Origin: Brevibacterium sediminis
GTDB lineage: Bacteria; Actinomycetota; Actinomycetes; Actinomycetales; Brevibacteriaceae
DNA length: 64,000 nucleotides
Reading direction: 5' to 3'
NCBI RefSeq assembly: GCF_013623905.1
Contig: NZ_JABKDD010000005.1
Location: 124,001-188,000, forward strand
Shown: positions 15,554 to 23,962 of the stretch, piece by piece
Layout: each line of letters opens with the position of its first letter
Numbering within the stretch: position 1 is the first letter of the stretch
The notes under the pieces: model-generated
What the model saw: the letters and a program-made list of their open reading frames with translations, nothing else
What the model was told of the DNA's origin: nothing
The model's database searches: none
Translations under genes and position numbers: made by a program

Positions 15554-16282
15554 ATGGAGATCATCCAGTACCTGATCATCGGGATCGTGGTGCTGGGTTC
15601 AGCCTGCCTGCAGGGCTCCATCGGATTCGGCCTCGGCATGATCACCGCACCGGTGCTCGCGCTCCTGCGCCCCGACCTGCTGCCGTCCGCCCTTCTGCTG
15701 CTGGCCACCCTCACCTCATTCACGGCATTCGCCCGTGAGCGTCAGGACGTCGATTGGAAGCTCGTCGGCTGGGGCGCTCTCGGACGGCTGCCCGGAATCG
15801 CGATCGGCACCGCCGCCGTAGTGCTGCTGCCGGACTCCGGCCTGTCCCTGATGCTCGCGATCACAGTCCTCGCCGGCGCTGCATTCAGCCTGGTCGGCTG
15901 GTCACCGGCGGCCTCGCACCGCAATATGTTCTTCGCATCGTCGGTCTCGGGGATCTTCGGCACGGCCACGAGCATCGGCGGGCCCCCGATCAGCCTCATC
16001 ATGCGCTCGCTCGATCCGTCGTCGATGCGCTCGACGATGAGCGCCTACTTCACCCTCGGCAGCATCCTGTCTCTGGCGGGACTGACCATCGGCGGCGAGG
16101 TCGGCACCAGGCACCTCATCGCGGCGGCGTTCCTGCTGCCATTCATGCTCATCGGACTGTGGCTGTCGAACTTCGTCATCCGACGCGCCGACCGCAGGCT
16201 CCTCTACCGCCTCGCTGTCGGCTCTTCGATCGTCGGCGCGATCCTCGTCATCGCCGAAGTCGTTCGCTCTCATCTCGCCTGA
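15554..16282 (+). CDS. TauE/SafE-family membrane transporter
   Basis: 242 residues, about eight hydrophobic segments, in the sulfite exporter TauE/SafE family. The family repeat is visible near the N-terminus (GSACLQGSIGFGLGMITAPVLALL) and again in the second half (GIFGTATSIGGPPISLIM). Family members move sulfite, sulfoacetate or other organic anions. GAGGAATCG directly precedes the ATG. Its promoter shares DeoR-like half sites with the divergent Nramp-like gene, so it may export an acid made by this pathway. The cargo is inferred from context only. Confidence 0.85.
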   Translation: MEIIQYLIIGIVVLGSACLQGSIGFGLGMITAPVLALLRPDLLPSALLLLATLTSFTAFARERQDVDWKLVGWGALGRLPGIAIGTAAVVLLPDSGLSLMLAITVLAGAAFSLVGWSPAASHRNMFFASSVSGIFGTATSIGGPPISLIMRSLDPSSMRSTMSAYFTLGSILSLAGLTIGGEVGTRHLIAAAFLLPFMLIGLWLSNFVIRRADRRLLYRLAVGSSIVGAILVIAEVVRSHLA

Positions 16283-16341
16283 ACCGGCGACCACTAGTCG
16301 CGATCTGACGAGACGGCATCCCGCCCGACGGCCGCCGTCGT

Positions 16342-16407
16342 GTCTCCTGCGGGTGGATCCACCTCGAAACCTGCATGGAAATCAGGGCGGATCCACCCGC
16401 AGGATGC
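16342..16407. repeat. 66-bp inverted-repeat element, copy 2
   Basis: Matches copy 1 (2838-2903) at 59 of 66 positions, in the same orientation, with the GGGTGGATCCACC core arm and the same loop. The flanking CGGCCG-CGTCGTGTC just upstream is also shared. The 3' arm end has diverged (three changes in the last five bases). The 375-bp space 16283-16657 otherwise holds only the lipase promoter region. Confidence 0.8.
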
Positions 16408-16657
16408 GCCGACCCACCGACGCCAGACGCTCGGCACCAGACCGAATCTGTCACTTAACTACCACTCAGTTCTACTATCAAGTAATGTGTGTGGTGCCCG
16501 TCACAATCAGGGCGTCCAACGGTGAACACTCTGGCCGACGGCACCCCGTCACCACACTGATCTCACCGTCACGGTGCACTCCACCGCGATCTGCACCGAC
16601 ACTACTGTCCCGCACCTTCTCAATGCCGAGAGACATGGCAGAACAGGACCACCGCCT

Positions 16658-18115
16658 ATGAGCACGCCAACTACAGCACTGCCGACCACCTCCTCGTACA
16701 GGCCCCGTCGTCGCCTCCAGGCTCTGAGCGCCGCAGCCGTCGTCGGCCTCGCACTCACGTTGTGCACGACCACCGCGCCGGCCCACGCCGCCGAACTCGT
16801 TCCGCAGACCGATGCCGAGGCCGAACAGTTCCTCGATGACCGTGCGGCAGAGGATCCGAGCACACTCGACCGCGAATCAGTCCCCGAGGGTATCAGCGTC
16901 GAACAGGCGAAGAAAGCCGTCGAGAAGACCGACGAGCTCACGCCCGCCGACGTCGAATACGCAGCCGCGCAGGAAGACCTGCCGGCATCAGGAGTCCCCG
17001 GAGATTTCTATGAGACCCCGGACTCGCTGCCGAGCGAGGACGGAACAGTGCTCAAGCAGGCCGACTCGGAGTTCTACCTCGACCCGGTGAAACTCATCAA
17101 GCATGACGCGAAGTCGACGGTCTTCATGTACAAGACCACTGATGAGAAGGGCCAGGCCCGAGCCGCGACCGCCACCCTGCTCACTCCGAACGGCGCGAGC
17201 GGCCATGCCGACGATGCCGTCGTCATCTCGCCGGGCACTCAGGGCATCGCCGACAAGTGCGCTCCCAGCCGTCAGCTGGGCATGGGAACCGAGTACGAGG
17301 GGATCTCCGTCGCCTCGGCCCTGGCCGCGAAGCATCCTGTCGTCGTCGTCGACTACATGGGCCTCGGCACCGAGGGCACTCACCACTTCGTCGATCGCGT
17401 CGAAGAGGGTCGGTCGGTCCTCGATGCGGCACGTGCCGTCCAGCAGGTCGATGGCAGCGAGATCGATGAGGACACCAAACTCCAGCTGCGCGGCTACTCG
17501 CAGGGCGGTCATGCCACGACGGCTGCCCTGGAACTCCAGAAGGAGTGGGCACCCGAGCTCAACATCGCCTCGGCTTCGGCCGGCGCAGTGCCCGTCGATC
17601 TGCACAAGACGGTGTCCGGGCTCTCGAGCGTCTACACGGCATTCGCGCTCTACGGTGTCGTCGGGTTCGCCGAGCAGGCCGACATCGATACAAGCGACTT
17701 CCTCAACGAGAAGGGGCAGAAGATGGTGGCCGAAACAGCGGACAAGTGCACCGTCGAAGCCCTGCTCTCGACAGCCTTCACGGATGGCAAGTCGCTGACG
17801 AAGAACGGCGAGTCATTCACCGACATCATCGACGAGAACTTCACGGACATCGTTGACCGGCAGCGGTTGGGCAAGTCCGAGGTGCCGGATGTTCCGCTGC
17901 TGGTCAATCACAGCCGCCTCGACGACGTCATCTCGTTCGATCAGGGCAAGGAACTCGCCTCGACGTGGTGCCGAGCCGGCCACAAGGTGGCGTTCGAGGA
18001 CAACCTCGGGCCCACGCATGTCGGCGGCTACGTCGCCGCGTTGCCGCGCATCGAGACCTTCACCACCCGCACGTTCGCAGGCAAGGCTCCGCTCGACAGC
18101 TGCTGGAGGCTGTGA
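16658..18115 (+). CDS. secreted lipase (LIP family)
   Basis: 485-residue alpha/beta hydrolase of the secretory lipase family. A signal peptide is clear: RPRRR, a hydrophobic stretch of about 20 residues, then APAHA-AE as the cleavage site near residue 38. The nucleophile elbow is GYSQGGHA near residue 280, followed by the acid and a late His (GPTHVGG). It would hydrolyse triacylglycerols or esters outside the cell. An acidic pro-region of roughly 90 residues sits between signal and catalytic domain. The start is ATG 16658, with AGGA about 10 nt upstream. It is a single gene, ending in the 36-bp repeat array. Confidence 0.92.
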   Translation: MSTPTTALPTTSSYRPRRRLQALSAAAVVGLALTLCTTTAPAHAAELVPQTDAEAEQFLDDRAAEDPSTLDRESVPEGISVEQAKKAVEKTDELTPADVEYAAAQEDLPASGVPGDFYETPDSLPSEDGTVLKQADSEFYLDPVKLIKHDAKSTVFMYKTTDEKGQARAATATLLTPNGASGHADDAVVISPGTQGIADKCAPSRQLGMGTEYEGISVASALAAKHPVVVVDYMGLGTEGTHHFVDRVEEGRSVLDAARAVQQVDGSEIDEDTKLQLRGYSQGGHATTAALELQKEWAPELNIASASAGAVPVDLHKTVSGLSSVYTAFALYGVVGFAEQADIDTSDFLNEKGQKMVAETADKCTVEALLSTAFTDGKSLTKNGESFTDIIDENFTDIVDRQRLGKSEVPDVPLLVNHSRLDDVISFDQGKELASTWCRAGHKVAFEDNLGPTHVGGYVAALPRIETFTTRTFAGKAPLDSCWRL

Positions 18116-18122
18116 CCTCCCA

Positions 18123-18239
18123 CCTCACCGAGGCGGCCCACCCGGTTGAGGATTCTGTCCTCACCGAGGTGGCCCGCCCGGTTGAGGGTTCCGTCCTCAC
18201 CGAGGCGGTCCACCCCGAACGGAGTGGGCCGCCTCGGCG
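18123..18239 (+). repeat. three 36-bp tandem repeats plus inverted copy behind the lipase
   Basis: Units start at 18123, 18159 and 18195. Each opens with CCTCACCGAGG[C/T]GG; units 1 and 2 share 31 of 36 positions by my alignment, and unit 3 diverges after base 20. An inverted GGGCCGCCTCGGCG follows at 18226, so unit 3 can fold into a strong hairpin (GAGGCGGTCCAC with GTGGGCCGCCTC). The array starts 8 nt behind the lipase stop and lies between convergent genes, so it may also terminate transcription. Confidence 0.75.
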
Positions 18240-18271
18240 ATATTCACAGGGTTGGGCTGTGCCGGTGACGG

Positions 18272-19015
18272 TCACATGACGTATGAGAGGATCATCGAGA
18301 CGAGGGTCGCGACGACGACGGAATTGAAGGCAAAAGCGACGATGACGTTCGTACGCACCAATCGCCAGGCTTTCCGCGACACCGCACGGCCGGGGAGCGC
18401 GGCCGTCATCGTCGACGACAGCACGGAGAAGGTCAGGTAGTCGCCGAACTCGCGTGGGCCTTCCATCTCGAATTCGAGTTGCCGCTCCCCCGGGCTGCCG
18501 CCGCCACTGAGGTCTAGACGCATGAACTCGAGTGCGAACGAATACACGAGCACCGCCCACGAGGCGATGACATTCGCGATGCCGAGCGCTGCAGAGATAC
18601 CGATGCTGGCGCTCGAGCCAGAGGTGACGAGGAAGATGTTGAAGATGAATGCGAGGTAGGCAGCCATGGTCGCCCAGGACACTGCTCCGCCCATCCCGAA
18701 CCACCGCGACCACCACCGTCGGCGGTTCGCCACTGACCACCGGGAATGGACGATGAGCTCGGTCTCGTCGAGGTCTCTCAGTCCCGCGTGGGTCCACAGC
18801 AGATAGGTCAGCGCGAAGAGCGGCCAGAAGACGAGGAAGAGGTTGATGACCTCGTGCGGCAGGGCCAGCGATGCAGCCATGCTCGGGCCAGAACCCAGTG
18901 GGTCGAAGTCGAATCCGAACACGAGGATGCCGCTGACGATGAGCGCAGGGACTCCCGCGATATTTGCGCGCGAGTCGTCGGAGAGGGTGAGCATCTGACT
19001 GTGCGTGGGTCTCAT
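18272..19015 (-). CDS. DUF1345 membrane protein
   Basis: 247 residues with about five to six hydrophobic segments and the characteristic C-terminal motif FGDYLTFSVLSSTMT, as in DUF1345 proteins of unknown function. I place the start at ATG 19015 (MRPTHSQM), preceded by GGAG; the upstream in-frame start at 19084 lies inside a long hairpin and would add a basic leader without conservation. The charged loop HSRWSVANRRRWWSRW is probably cytoplasmic. It is monocistronic and its neighbours give no functional hint. Confidence 0.75.
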   Translation of the reverse strand: MRPTHSQMLTLSDDSRANIAGVPALIVSGILVFGFDFDPLGSGPSMAASLALPHEVINLFLVFWPLFALTYLLWTHAGLRDLDETELIVHSRWSVANRRRWWSRWFGMGGAVSWATMAAYLAFIFNIFLVTSGSSASIGISAALGIANVIASWAVLVYSFALEFMRLDLSGGGSPGERQLEFEMEGPREFGDYLTFSVLSSTMTAALPGRAVSRKAWRLVRTNVIVAFAFNSVVVATLVSMILSYVM

Positions 19016-19072
19016 CGGCCCGGCTCCGGTTCGTTCGACTCGGCGGCTGTTCGAATTCAGCCTAGTCGAGAG

Positions 19073-19112
19073 GGAAGCGCGCACTCGCCGATATTGGCGA
19101 GTGCGCGCTTCC
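19073..19112 (-). terminator. perfect 17-bp hairpin
   Basis: Arms 19073-19089 and 19096-19112 are perfect complements (GGAAGCGCGCACTCGCC) around the loop GATATT. It lies about 95 bp behind the dehydratase stop codon in its transcription direction and before the DUF1345 gene. It fits a strong terminator, although no T-tract follows. Confidence 0.6.
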
Positions 19113-19207
19113 TCGACAAGCAGGTGCCGCTCAGTCAGACGGCTGACTTCCGAACTCTCATACTCGGCGAAGCCGCAATACAGCGACTATGTTGTGACAA
19201 CTGACCA

Positions 19208-20428
19208 TCAGTCCTGCGCTTCGCCGAACGTTTCAGTCTCGAGTGCCCATTCGCGAGCCTGTTCGCTCAGGCTGAACCCCAGTCCTGGGCGGTTGGGAAC
19301 GATCATCCGTCCACCGGAGATCTCGAGCTTCTCGTTGAATAGCGGTTCCAGCCACTCGAAATGCTCGACCCAAGGATCGATCTCATAGGCGGCAGCCAGG
19401 TGCAGGTGGATCTCCATGGCAAAGTGCGGGGCCATTCGAATCCGCGCCTGTTCTCCCAGAGACATGATCTTCAGGAACGGTGTGATGCCGCCGACACGAG
19501 GGGCATCCGGCTGCATGAAATCAACCGAACGATTTCGAATGAGGTCCCAGTGCTCGGCAACGCTGGTGAGCATCTCGCCCGTGGCGATCGGTGTTGCAAG
19601 CTCCCGCGCCAGGTCAGCGTGCCCTTCGGAATCGTATGCGTCAAGCGGTTCCTCGATCCATGTCAGCCCATAGTCTTCCAGCGCCCGCCCCATTCGGATC
19701 GCAGTGCTTCGATTCCACTGCTGGTTGGCGTCGACCATCATGGGAAACTCGTCGCCAAGAGCTTCCCTGATCGCCTGGACACGCTTGAGATCGATCTTGG
19801 TATCAGGCTGCCCCACTTTGATCTTGATGCCACCGATTCCGCGCTCGACCGAAGCTCGAGTGTTGTCGAGAACTTCATCGATCGACATCGACAGATATCC
19901 CCCGGAAGTGTTGTAACACTGCACCGAGTCTCGATGCGCCCCAAGGAGCTTGGCGAGCGGAAGTCCGGCGCGTTTCGCTTTGAGATCCCACAGCGCGATG
20001 TCGATCGCAGCAACGGCCTGTGTCGACAGCCCGCTGCGTCCCACGGAAGCACCCGCCCACACAAGCTTCGTCCACAGCCGCTGAATATCATTGGGATCCT
20101 CTCCGAGAAGTTCCTCCGCGATCTCCTTGGCGTGCACATACTGTCCGGGTCCGCCGGCGCGCTTCGAATAGCTGTAGCCGACGCCTTCAAAACCCGCTTC
20201 GGTTCGGATCTCAGCGAACAGAAAGGCGATGTCGAGCAATGGCTTCTGCCGTCCGGTGAGGACTTTCGCATCACTGATCGGCGCGGCGAGCGGCAGGCTG
20301 ACCAACGAGAGTTTGACCGAACTGATGCTGTCTGTGCTCGCTTCACCTCTCCTGAGAGCGGCGAAATGGCTTTCATTCACCGAACTGGTCTCCGTTGCGC
20401 TCGTCAGATCGAGGAACGATGCTGTCAT
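19208..20428 (-). CDS. L-talarate/galactarate dehydratase-like enolase-superfamily enzyme
   Basis: 406-residue mandelate racemase-type dehydratase acting on an acid sugar. Active-site residues are visible: Lys202 and Lys204 in IKIKVGQ, metal ligands Asp233, Glu259 and Glu285, and the Asp308/His335 dyad (MQPDAPR, APHFAMEIHLHLAAAY). The APHFAMEIHLHLAAAY and WVEHFEWLEPLFNE segments strongly resemble characterised TalrD/GalrD proteins, which dehydrate both aldarates to 5-keto-4-deoxyglucarate. The start is ATG 20428, chosen because AAGGAGA lies 5 nt upstream; ATG 20473 lacks an SD. It follows the MHS transporter gene by 110 bp. The product would feed the semialdehyde dehydrogenase at 29212. Confidence 0.9.
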   Translation of the reverse strand: MTASFLDLTSATETSSVNESHFAALRRGEASTDSISSVKLSLVSLPLAAPISDAKVLTGRQKPLLDIAFLFAEIRTEAGFEGVGYSYSKRAGGPGQYVHAKEIAEELLGEDPNDIQRLWTKLVWAGASVGRSGLSTQAVAAIDIALWDLKAKRAGLPLAKLLGAHRDSVQCYNTSGGYLSMSIDEVLDNTRASVERGIGGIKIKVGQPDTKIDLKRVQAIREALGDEFPMMVDANQQWNRSTAIRMGRALEDYGLTWIEEPLDAYDSEGHADLARELATPIATGEMLTSVAEHWDLIRNRSVDFMQPDAPRVGGITPFLKIMSLGEQARIRMAPHFAMEIHLHLAAAYEIDPWVEHFEWLEPLFNEKLEISGGRMIVPNRPGLGFSLSEQAREWALETETFGEAQD

Positions 20429-20538
20429 GGTTTTCTCCTTCTGTTTTTTGCTGAAATCGGGGTTGGAGGCCAAGTGGACTCGGTGTCACTGGCTCACAGC
20501 GAAGTTACGACTGCGAGGCAGCCCTCGGCTGACCGGTG

Positions 20539-21939
20539 TCAGATCGTCGACCGTGGATTCTCAATAGGCGTTGTCGGTTCGTGCTCATCGGTAGACTCAG
20601 ATTCGAAGCCTTCCACCTCATCGCGGTCATTGAACTCGTCTCCTTCAAGGCTCTTCGAGCCGTACCGCGTCGCGGCAAAAGTGATGAGACACAGAATCAT
20701 GATGTAGACAGCGACCGGCCAGTAGTGCCCCGTCCACGCCAGCAGCGCAGTACCTATGACTGGAGACAGACCACCTGAGAGAGCCGCGGCGAGCTCCCTC
20801 GACGAAGCCACACCGCTGTATCGGACCTTCGTAGGAAACAGTCCCGATAGAAGCGCTCCCTGATTCGCGCCCAGCGCGCGGATTCCAAAGTTGTACATGA
20901 TGATGATCGCAACGTAGATGAGTACGGTTGTCCCGGTGCCGATGAGCCAGAAGAACGGGAAAGCGAATACGAAGATGAAGATCGTAGCCGTTCCATAGAC
21001 GCGTTTCACTCCGAAACGGTCGCCGAGGTATCCGAACACCGGAGTCGACGCGAGGCTGATAAGTGACGCAACAAGGATTGCGTTGAGCCCGATGCTCTTG
21101 TCAAGAAAGAGGAATGAGGCAATGTACGTGATGATGAAGGTCTTGACGAGATAGCTGGTTCCGTTTTCAGCCACCACGGCCGCCATCGATGTGAGGAAGT
21201 TCTTGGGGTGCTTCGAGAACACATCTTTGAGAGGCTGACGCTTCTTCGCTTCGCCGCTCTTGCGCATTGCGATGAAATCCGGTGACTCCATCACGCCCAG
21301 GCGGACCCACAGCCCCACTGCAATGCCGATGACCCCCAAGAGGAAGGGGATTCGCCATCCCCAGCTGAGCAGCTGATCCTCTGTGAGGACGGCACTCAGA
21401 AGCGAGAAGATTCCAGTGCCGAGCACAAGCCCGACTGCGTTCCCCCATCCTGGCAGGCTCGTCAACAGCGTACGGTGCTTCGGGGGTGCGAATTCGGCCA
21501 CCATGATGACGGCTCCGGCGAATTCTGCCCCTGCGCCAAGTCCCTGTACCAGCCGCAGGAACACGAGGAGGAGAGGGGCGAGAATTCCGATGTCCTCATA
21601 AGTGGGAAGCAGTCCCATGCATGCTGTCGCCAGTCCCATCATGACCAGCGTGAAAATAAGAATCGAACGGCGACCGAAGCGATCCCCAAGCGCGCCGAAG
21701 ACGAAGCCACCGAGAGGCCGAATGAGGAATCCCACCGCGTTCGCTCCGAACGCAGCGACCGTTCCTACCAGAGGGTCGAAATCTGGGAAGAAGAGAACAT
21801 TAAATACCAGCGCAGAGGCTGTCCCGAAGAGGATGAAATCGTACCATTCGACGGTGGTTCCGACAGTGGAGGCAAGCACCGCTCGGGCGATCTGCTTTTT
21901 GCTCGGCTGAACCGGCAGTGATGTGTCTGACTTTGACAT
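20539..21939 (-). CDS. MFS transporter, metabolite:H+ symporter family
   Basis: 466-residue, 12-helix proton symporter of the MHS group (citrate, ketoglutarate and shikimate permease relatives). Signatures: TVEWYDFILFGTA at helix 1, GALGDRFGRRS in loop 2-3 and a second GYLGDRFGVKR in loop 8-9. I use ATG 21939 (MSKSDTS), with GAGGAG 7 nt upstream; the longer frame from 21993 begins inside an inverted repeat. It precedes the talarate/galactarate dehydratase-like gene, so an aldarate is the likely cargo. The C-terminal tail is acidic. Confidence 0.9.
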   Translation of the reverse strand: MSKSDTSLPVQPSKKQIARAVLASTVGTTVEWYDFILFGTASALVFNVLFFPDFDPLVGTVAAFGANAVGFLIRPLGGFVFGALGDRFGRRSILIFTLVMMGLATACMGLLPTYEDIGILAPLLLVFLRLVQGLGAGAEFAGAVIMVAEFAPPKHRTLLTSLPGWGNAVGLVLGTGIFSLLSAVLTEDQLLSWGWRIPFLLGVIGIAVGLWVRLGVMESPDFIAMRKSGEAKKRQPLKDVFSKHPKNFLTSMAAVVAENGTSYLVKTFIITYIASFLFLDKSIGLNAILVASLISLASTPVFGYLGDRFGVKRVYGTATIFIFVFAFPFFWLIGTGTTVLIYVAIIIMYNFGIRALGANQGALLSGLFPTKVRYSGVASSRELAAALSGGLSPVIGTALLAWTGHYWPVAVYIMILCLITFAATRYGSKSLEGDEFNDRDEVEGFESESTDEHEPTTPIENPRSTI

Positions 21940-21992
21940 CGGTGGCTCCTCAACTTCATTGTCCAGAGAGGTGTTGATCGATTCGATTCCCA

Positions 21993-22030
21993 TTCATTCG
22001 GAATTACGTGCCGTAAATGAGACGAATGAA
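21993..22030. promoter_or_regulatory. nested inverted repeats upstream of the MHS transporter
   Basis: TTCATTCG (21993-22000) is mirrored by CGAATGAA (22023-22030). Inside lies TTACG-TGC-CGTAA (22003-22015). The position, 54-90 bp before the transporter start, suits an operator. The IclR gene nearby is the obvious candidate to bind, but this is inferred. Confidence 0.45.
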
Positions 22031-22108
22031 GCATAGCGTGAGCCGCTCAACCGTGCAAGCGGTCACATTTTTCGCCGGCAGAACAGCAAAATGAAGGCAG
22101 AAACACAG

Positions 22109-22146
22109 ACGCTCTCCCCAGCCGAGGAAGCGGCTGAGGAGAGCGT
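22109..22146 (-). terminator. terminator of the IclR gene
   Basis: ACGCTCTCC (22109-22117) pairs with GGAGAGCGT (22138-22146), with an inner CAGCCG/CGGCTG stem. On the minus strand it lies about 20 nt after the IclR stop and is followed by a T-rich stretch (CTGTGTTTCTG), as in an intrinsic terminator. Confidence 0.75.
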
Positions 22147-22165
22147 CGGGAACCTGGGACAGAAC

Positions 22166-22960
22166 CTACTGTGGGAGCGTTCCGCCTGTGGTCAACGTGA
22201 TCACCTCGGCGGCATGACGGACCTGAGGCCCCATCTGTCCGAGGATGCCCTCCATCCTCTCTGCTACACCGGCGACACTGATCGCCGCCACCGGATATCC
22301 AGCAGCGTCATAGATCGCCGCCCCGCAGCAGGCACTCGAGTAATCGAATTCCCGCTCGTCCTGCGACCAGCCCCGCTCCCGCGTTCGCTCGATCTCGTCG
22401 CGCAGTCGTCCCAGTGTGCGACTGGTCAGCGTCGACTGGGGGGAGTCCATGAGTCGTTGGATCATCGCCTCACGCTCGTCCTCTGGCAACGCTGACAAGT
22501 AGGCGCGCCCGACGGATGTGGTGTGCATAGGACGCGACGATCCCAGTTGCGCAGACACAGCGACCGGCCTGGGGCCCTGCTCACGGTGGATGAAGACCAT
22601 GACGTCATCGTGCGGAATCGCCAGACTGACGGTTTCCTGCGTCGACCGCAACAACTCGCGCAGCGCCGGCACGGCCACATCTTTGAGCAGGCTCGACCCC
22701 GTGGCCGCGGCACCGACCCGAGCCGCCGCCGGTCCTAGCGAGACACGACCCGAAGGGCCATCTGCGCCGAGCCACCCCTGCTCGCGCAATTTGTCAACGA
22801 GACGATAGGTCGTGCTCCGCGTGAGGTCAAGAGCCGCCGCAAGATCAGCTACCGTACATGAGCGCACAGAGGAGACGTAGGTGAGAATCGCAAGCCCTCG
22901 ATCGAGCGCTCCCGCATTGGCGGCGAGCACCGGAACCTCGGCGTCGTCCTGGGTCGTCAA
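22166..22960 (-). CDS. IclR-family transcriptional regulator
   Basis: 264 residues: N-terminal winged helix (LDRGLAILTYV, LDLTRSTTYRLVDKLREQGWL) and C-terminal effector domain with the SVGRAYLSALPE, FDYSSACCGAAIYD and ISVAGVAERM motifs of the family. IclR proteins of this type control acid-sugar and aromatic-acid operons. Start choice: a GTG at 22969 directly touches GAGGA, which is too close; TTG 22960 lies 8 nt behind GAGGAG and is preferred. It is flanked by catabolic genes on both sides and probably controls the units from 19.2 to 33.1 kb. Confidence 0.9.
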   Translation of the reverse strand: MTTQDDAEVPVLAANAGALDRGLAILTYVSSVRSCTVADLAAALDLTRSTTYRLVDKLREQGWLGADGPSGRVSLGPAAARVGAAATGSSLLKDVAVPALRELLRSTQETVSLAIPHDDVMVFIHREQGPRPVAVSAQLGSSRPMHTTSVGRAYLSALPEDEREAMIQRLMDSPQSTLTSRTLGRLRDEIERTRERGWSQDEREFDYSSACCGAAIYDAAGYPVAAISVAGVAERMEGILGQMGPQVRHAAEVITLTTGGTLPQ

Positions 22961-23143
22961 TTGGGGCACTCCTCACTGGATGGAACATTTTCACTCCCAC
23001 TGAGACTACACGCCTCGCCCACCGCTGACAGCGCGTAAGCCGGTCGAATGATCCGCAGTCAGCATGTCCGCGTTTGCCGCTTTCAGCGTGCAGTCGACGT
23101 GCCTGCCGCGCTTCACAGCTGCCGTGCGGACGTTGTCATGCAG

Positions 23144-23962
23144 TCACCGCAACGGCGAGACCACCGGATTGCTGAGTTCGCCGACACCTTCAATATCAAC
23201 GTTCACCACATCCCCGGGACGCAATGACCGCCGAGGCGATCGAAAGTCACCGCATCCCGCCGGAGTCCCGGTGAGGATGACATCGCCCGGGCGCAGAGTG
23301 AACCACGTCGACAGATACTCTATGAGCTGCGGGATGCCGAAGATCATGTCAGCCGTCGTTCCATCCTGCACGATTTCGTCATTCACCCAAGTTCGGATCC
23401 GCACGCCGTCGACATCAGGGGCTTCGTCCGCAGTGACGATGGACCCGAGGGGGCAGAATGTGTCCAATCCTTTGCCACGGACCCACTGACCATCCTGCTC
23501 CTGGAGGTCACGGGCGGAGATGTCATTGGCCGGCGCGTACCCGAAGACCACTTCGTGAGCCGCGTCCGCCGACACCGACCGACAGGTCCTGCCTATAATT
23601 ACGGCAAGTTCAGCTTCCCAATCGGCACGCTTCGTAATGTTCTCGTCGACGACGATCGGATCCCTCGGACCGGTCACGCTTGATGAAAGCTTCGGGAAGA
23701 GATAAGGAGTGCTCGGTGTCTCCCACCCCATGTCAATGACAGTGTCTCTGAAGTTCAACCCGATTCCGAAGATCGTCGGAGGCATAAATGGCGTGGTCAC
23801 CTCGGCGTCTTCGATTCGGACCTCGCCTCCGTCGAACGTCACTTCAGCGCCCGCGATCACGTCGAGCACGCTCGCCTTCTCGTGTCCCGCGATACGCCAC
23901 TGCCGTCCGTCACATTCGGCAAGTCGTCGTCGGCCGTCGATCATGACTGTTCCCAGTCGCAT
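23144..23962 (-). CDS. fumarylacetoacetate hydrolase-family protein
   Basis: 272-residue cytoplasmic metal-dependent hydrolase/hydratase. The FAH fold is recognisable: GIGLNFRDTVIDMG, the metal-site glutamates in DWEAELAVIIG, ARDLQ, QWVRGKGLDTFCPLG, and GDVILTGTPAGCG. In sugar-acid routes such enzymes cleave 2,4-diketo-3-deoxy acids to pyruvate plus a hydroxy acid, or dehydrate 2-keto-3-deoxy pentonates. Its ATG overlaps the stop of the upstream MFS gene by one base, so the two are translationally coupled. Which reaction applies here is open. Confidence 0.9.
   Translation of the reverse strand: MRLGTVMIDGRRRLAECDGRQWRIAGHEKASVLDVIAGAEVTFDGGEVRIEDAEVTTPFMPPTIFGIGLNFRDTVIDMGWETPSTPYLFPKLSSSVTGPRDPIVVDENITKRADWEAELAVIIGRTCRSVSADAAHEVVFGYAPANDISARDLQEQDGQWVRGKGLDTFCPLGSIVTADEAPDVDGVRIRTWVNDEIVQDGTTADMIFGIPQLIEYLSTWFTLRPGDVILTGTPAGCGDFRSPRRSLRPGDVVNVDIEGVGELSNPVVSPLR

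Noticed and set aside
18123-18239. Possible small CRISPR array
   Set aside because: The 36-bp units are adjacent, with a conserved first half and a partly conserved second half. There are no unique spacers of constant length between identical repeats, and no cas genes.
19073-19112. Small RNA gene
   Set aside because: A perfect hairpin directly behind a gene stop is more simply a terminator; no promoter or further structure is seen.
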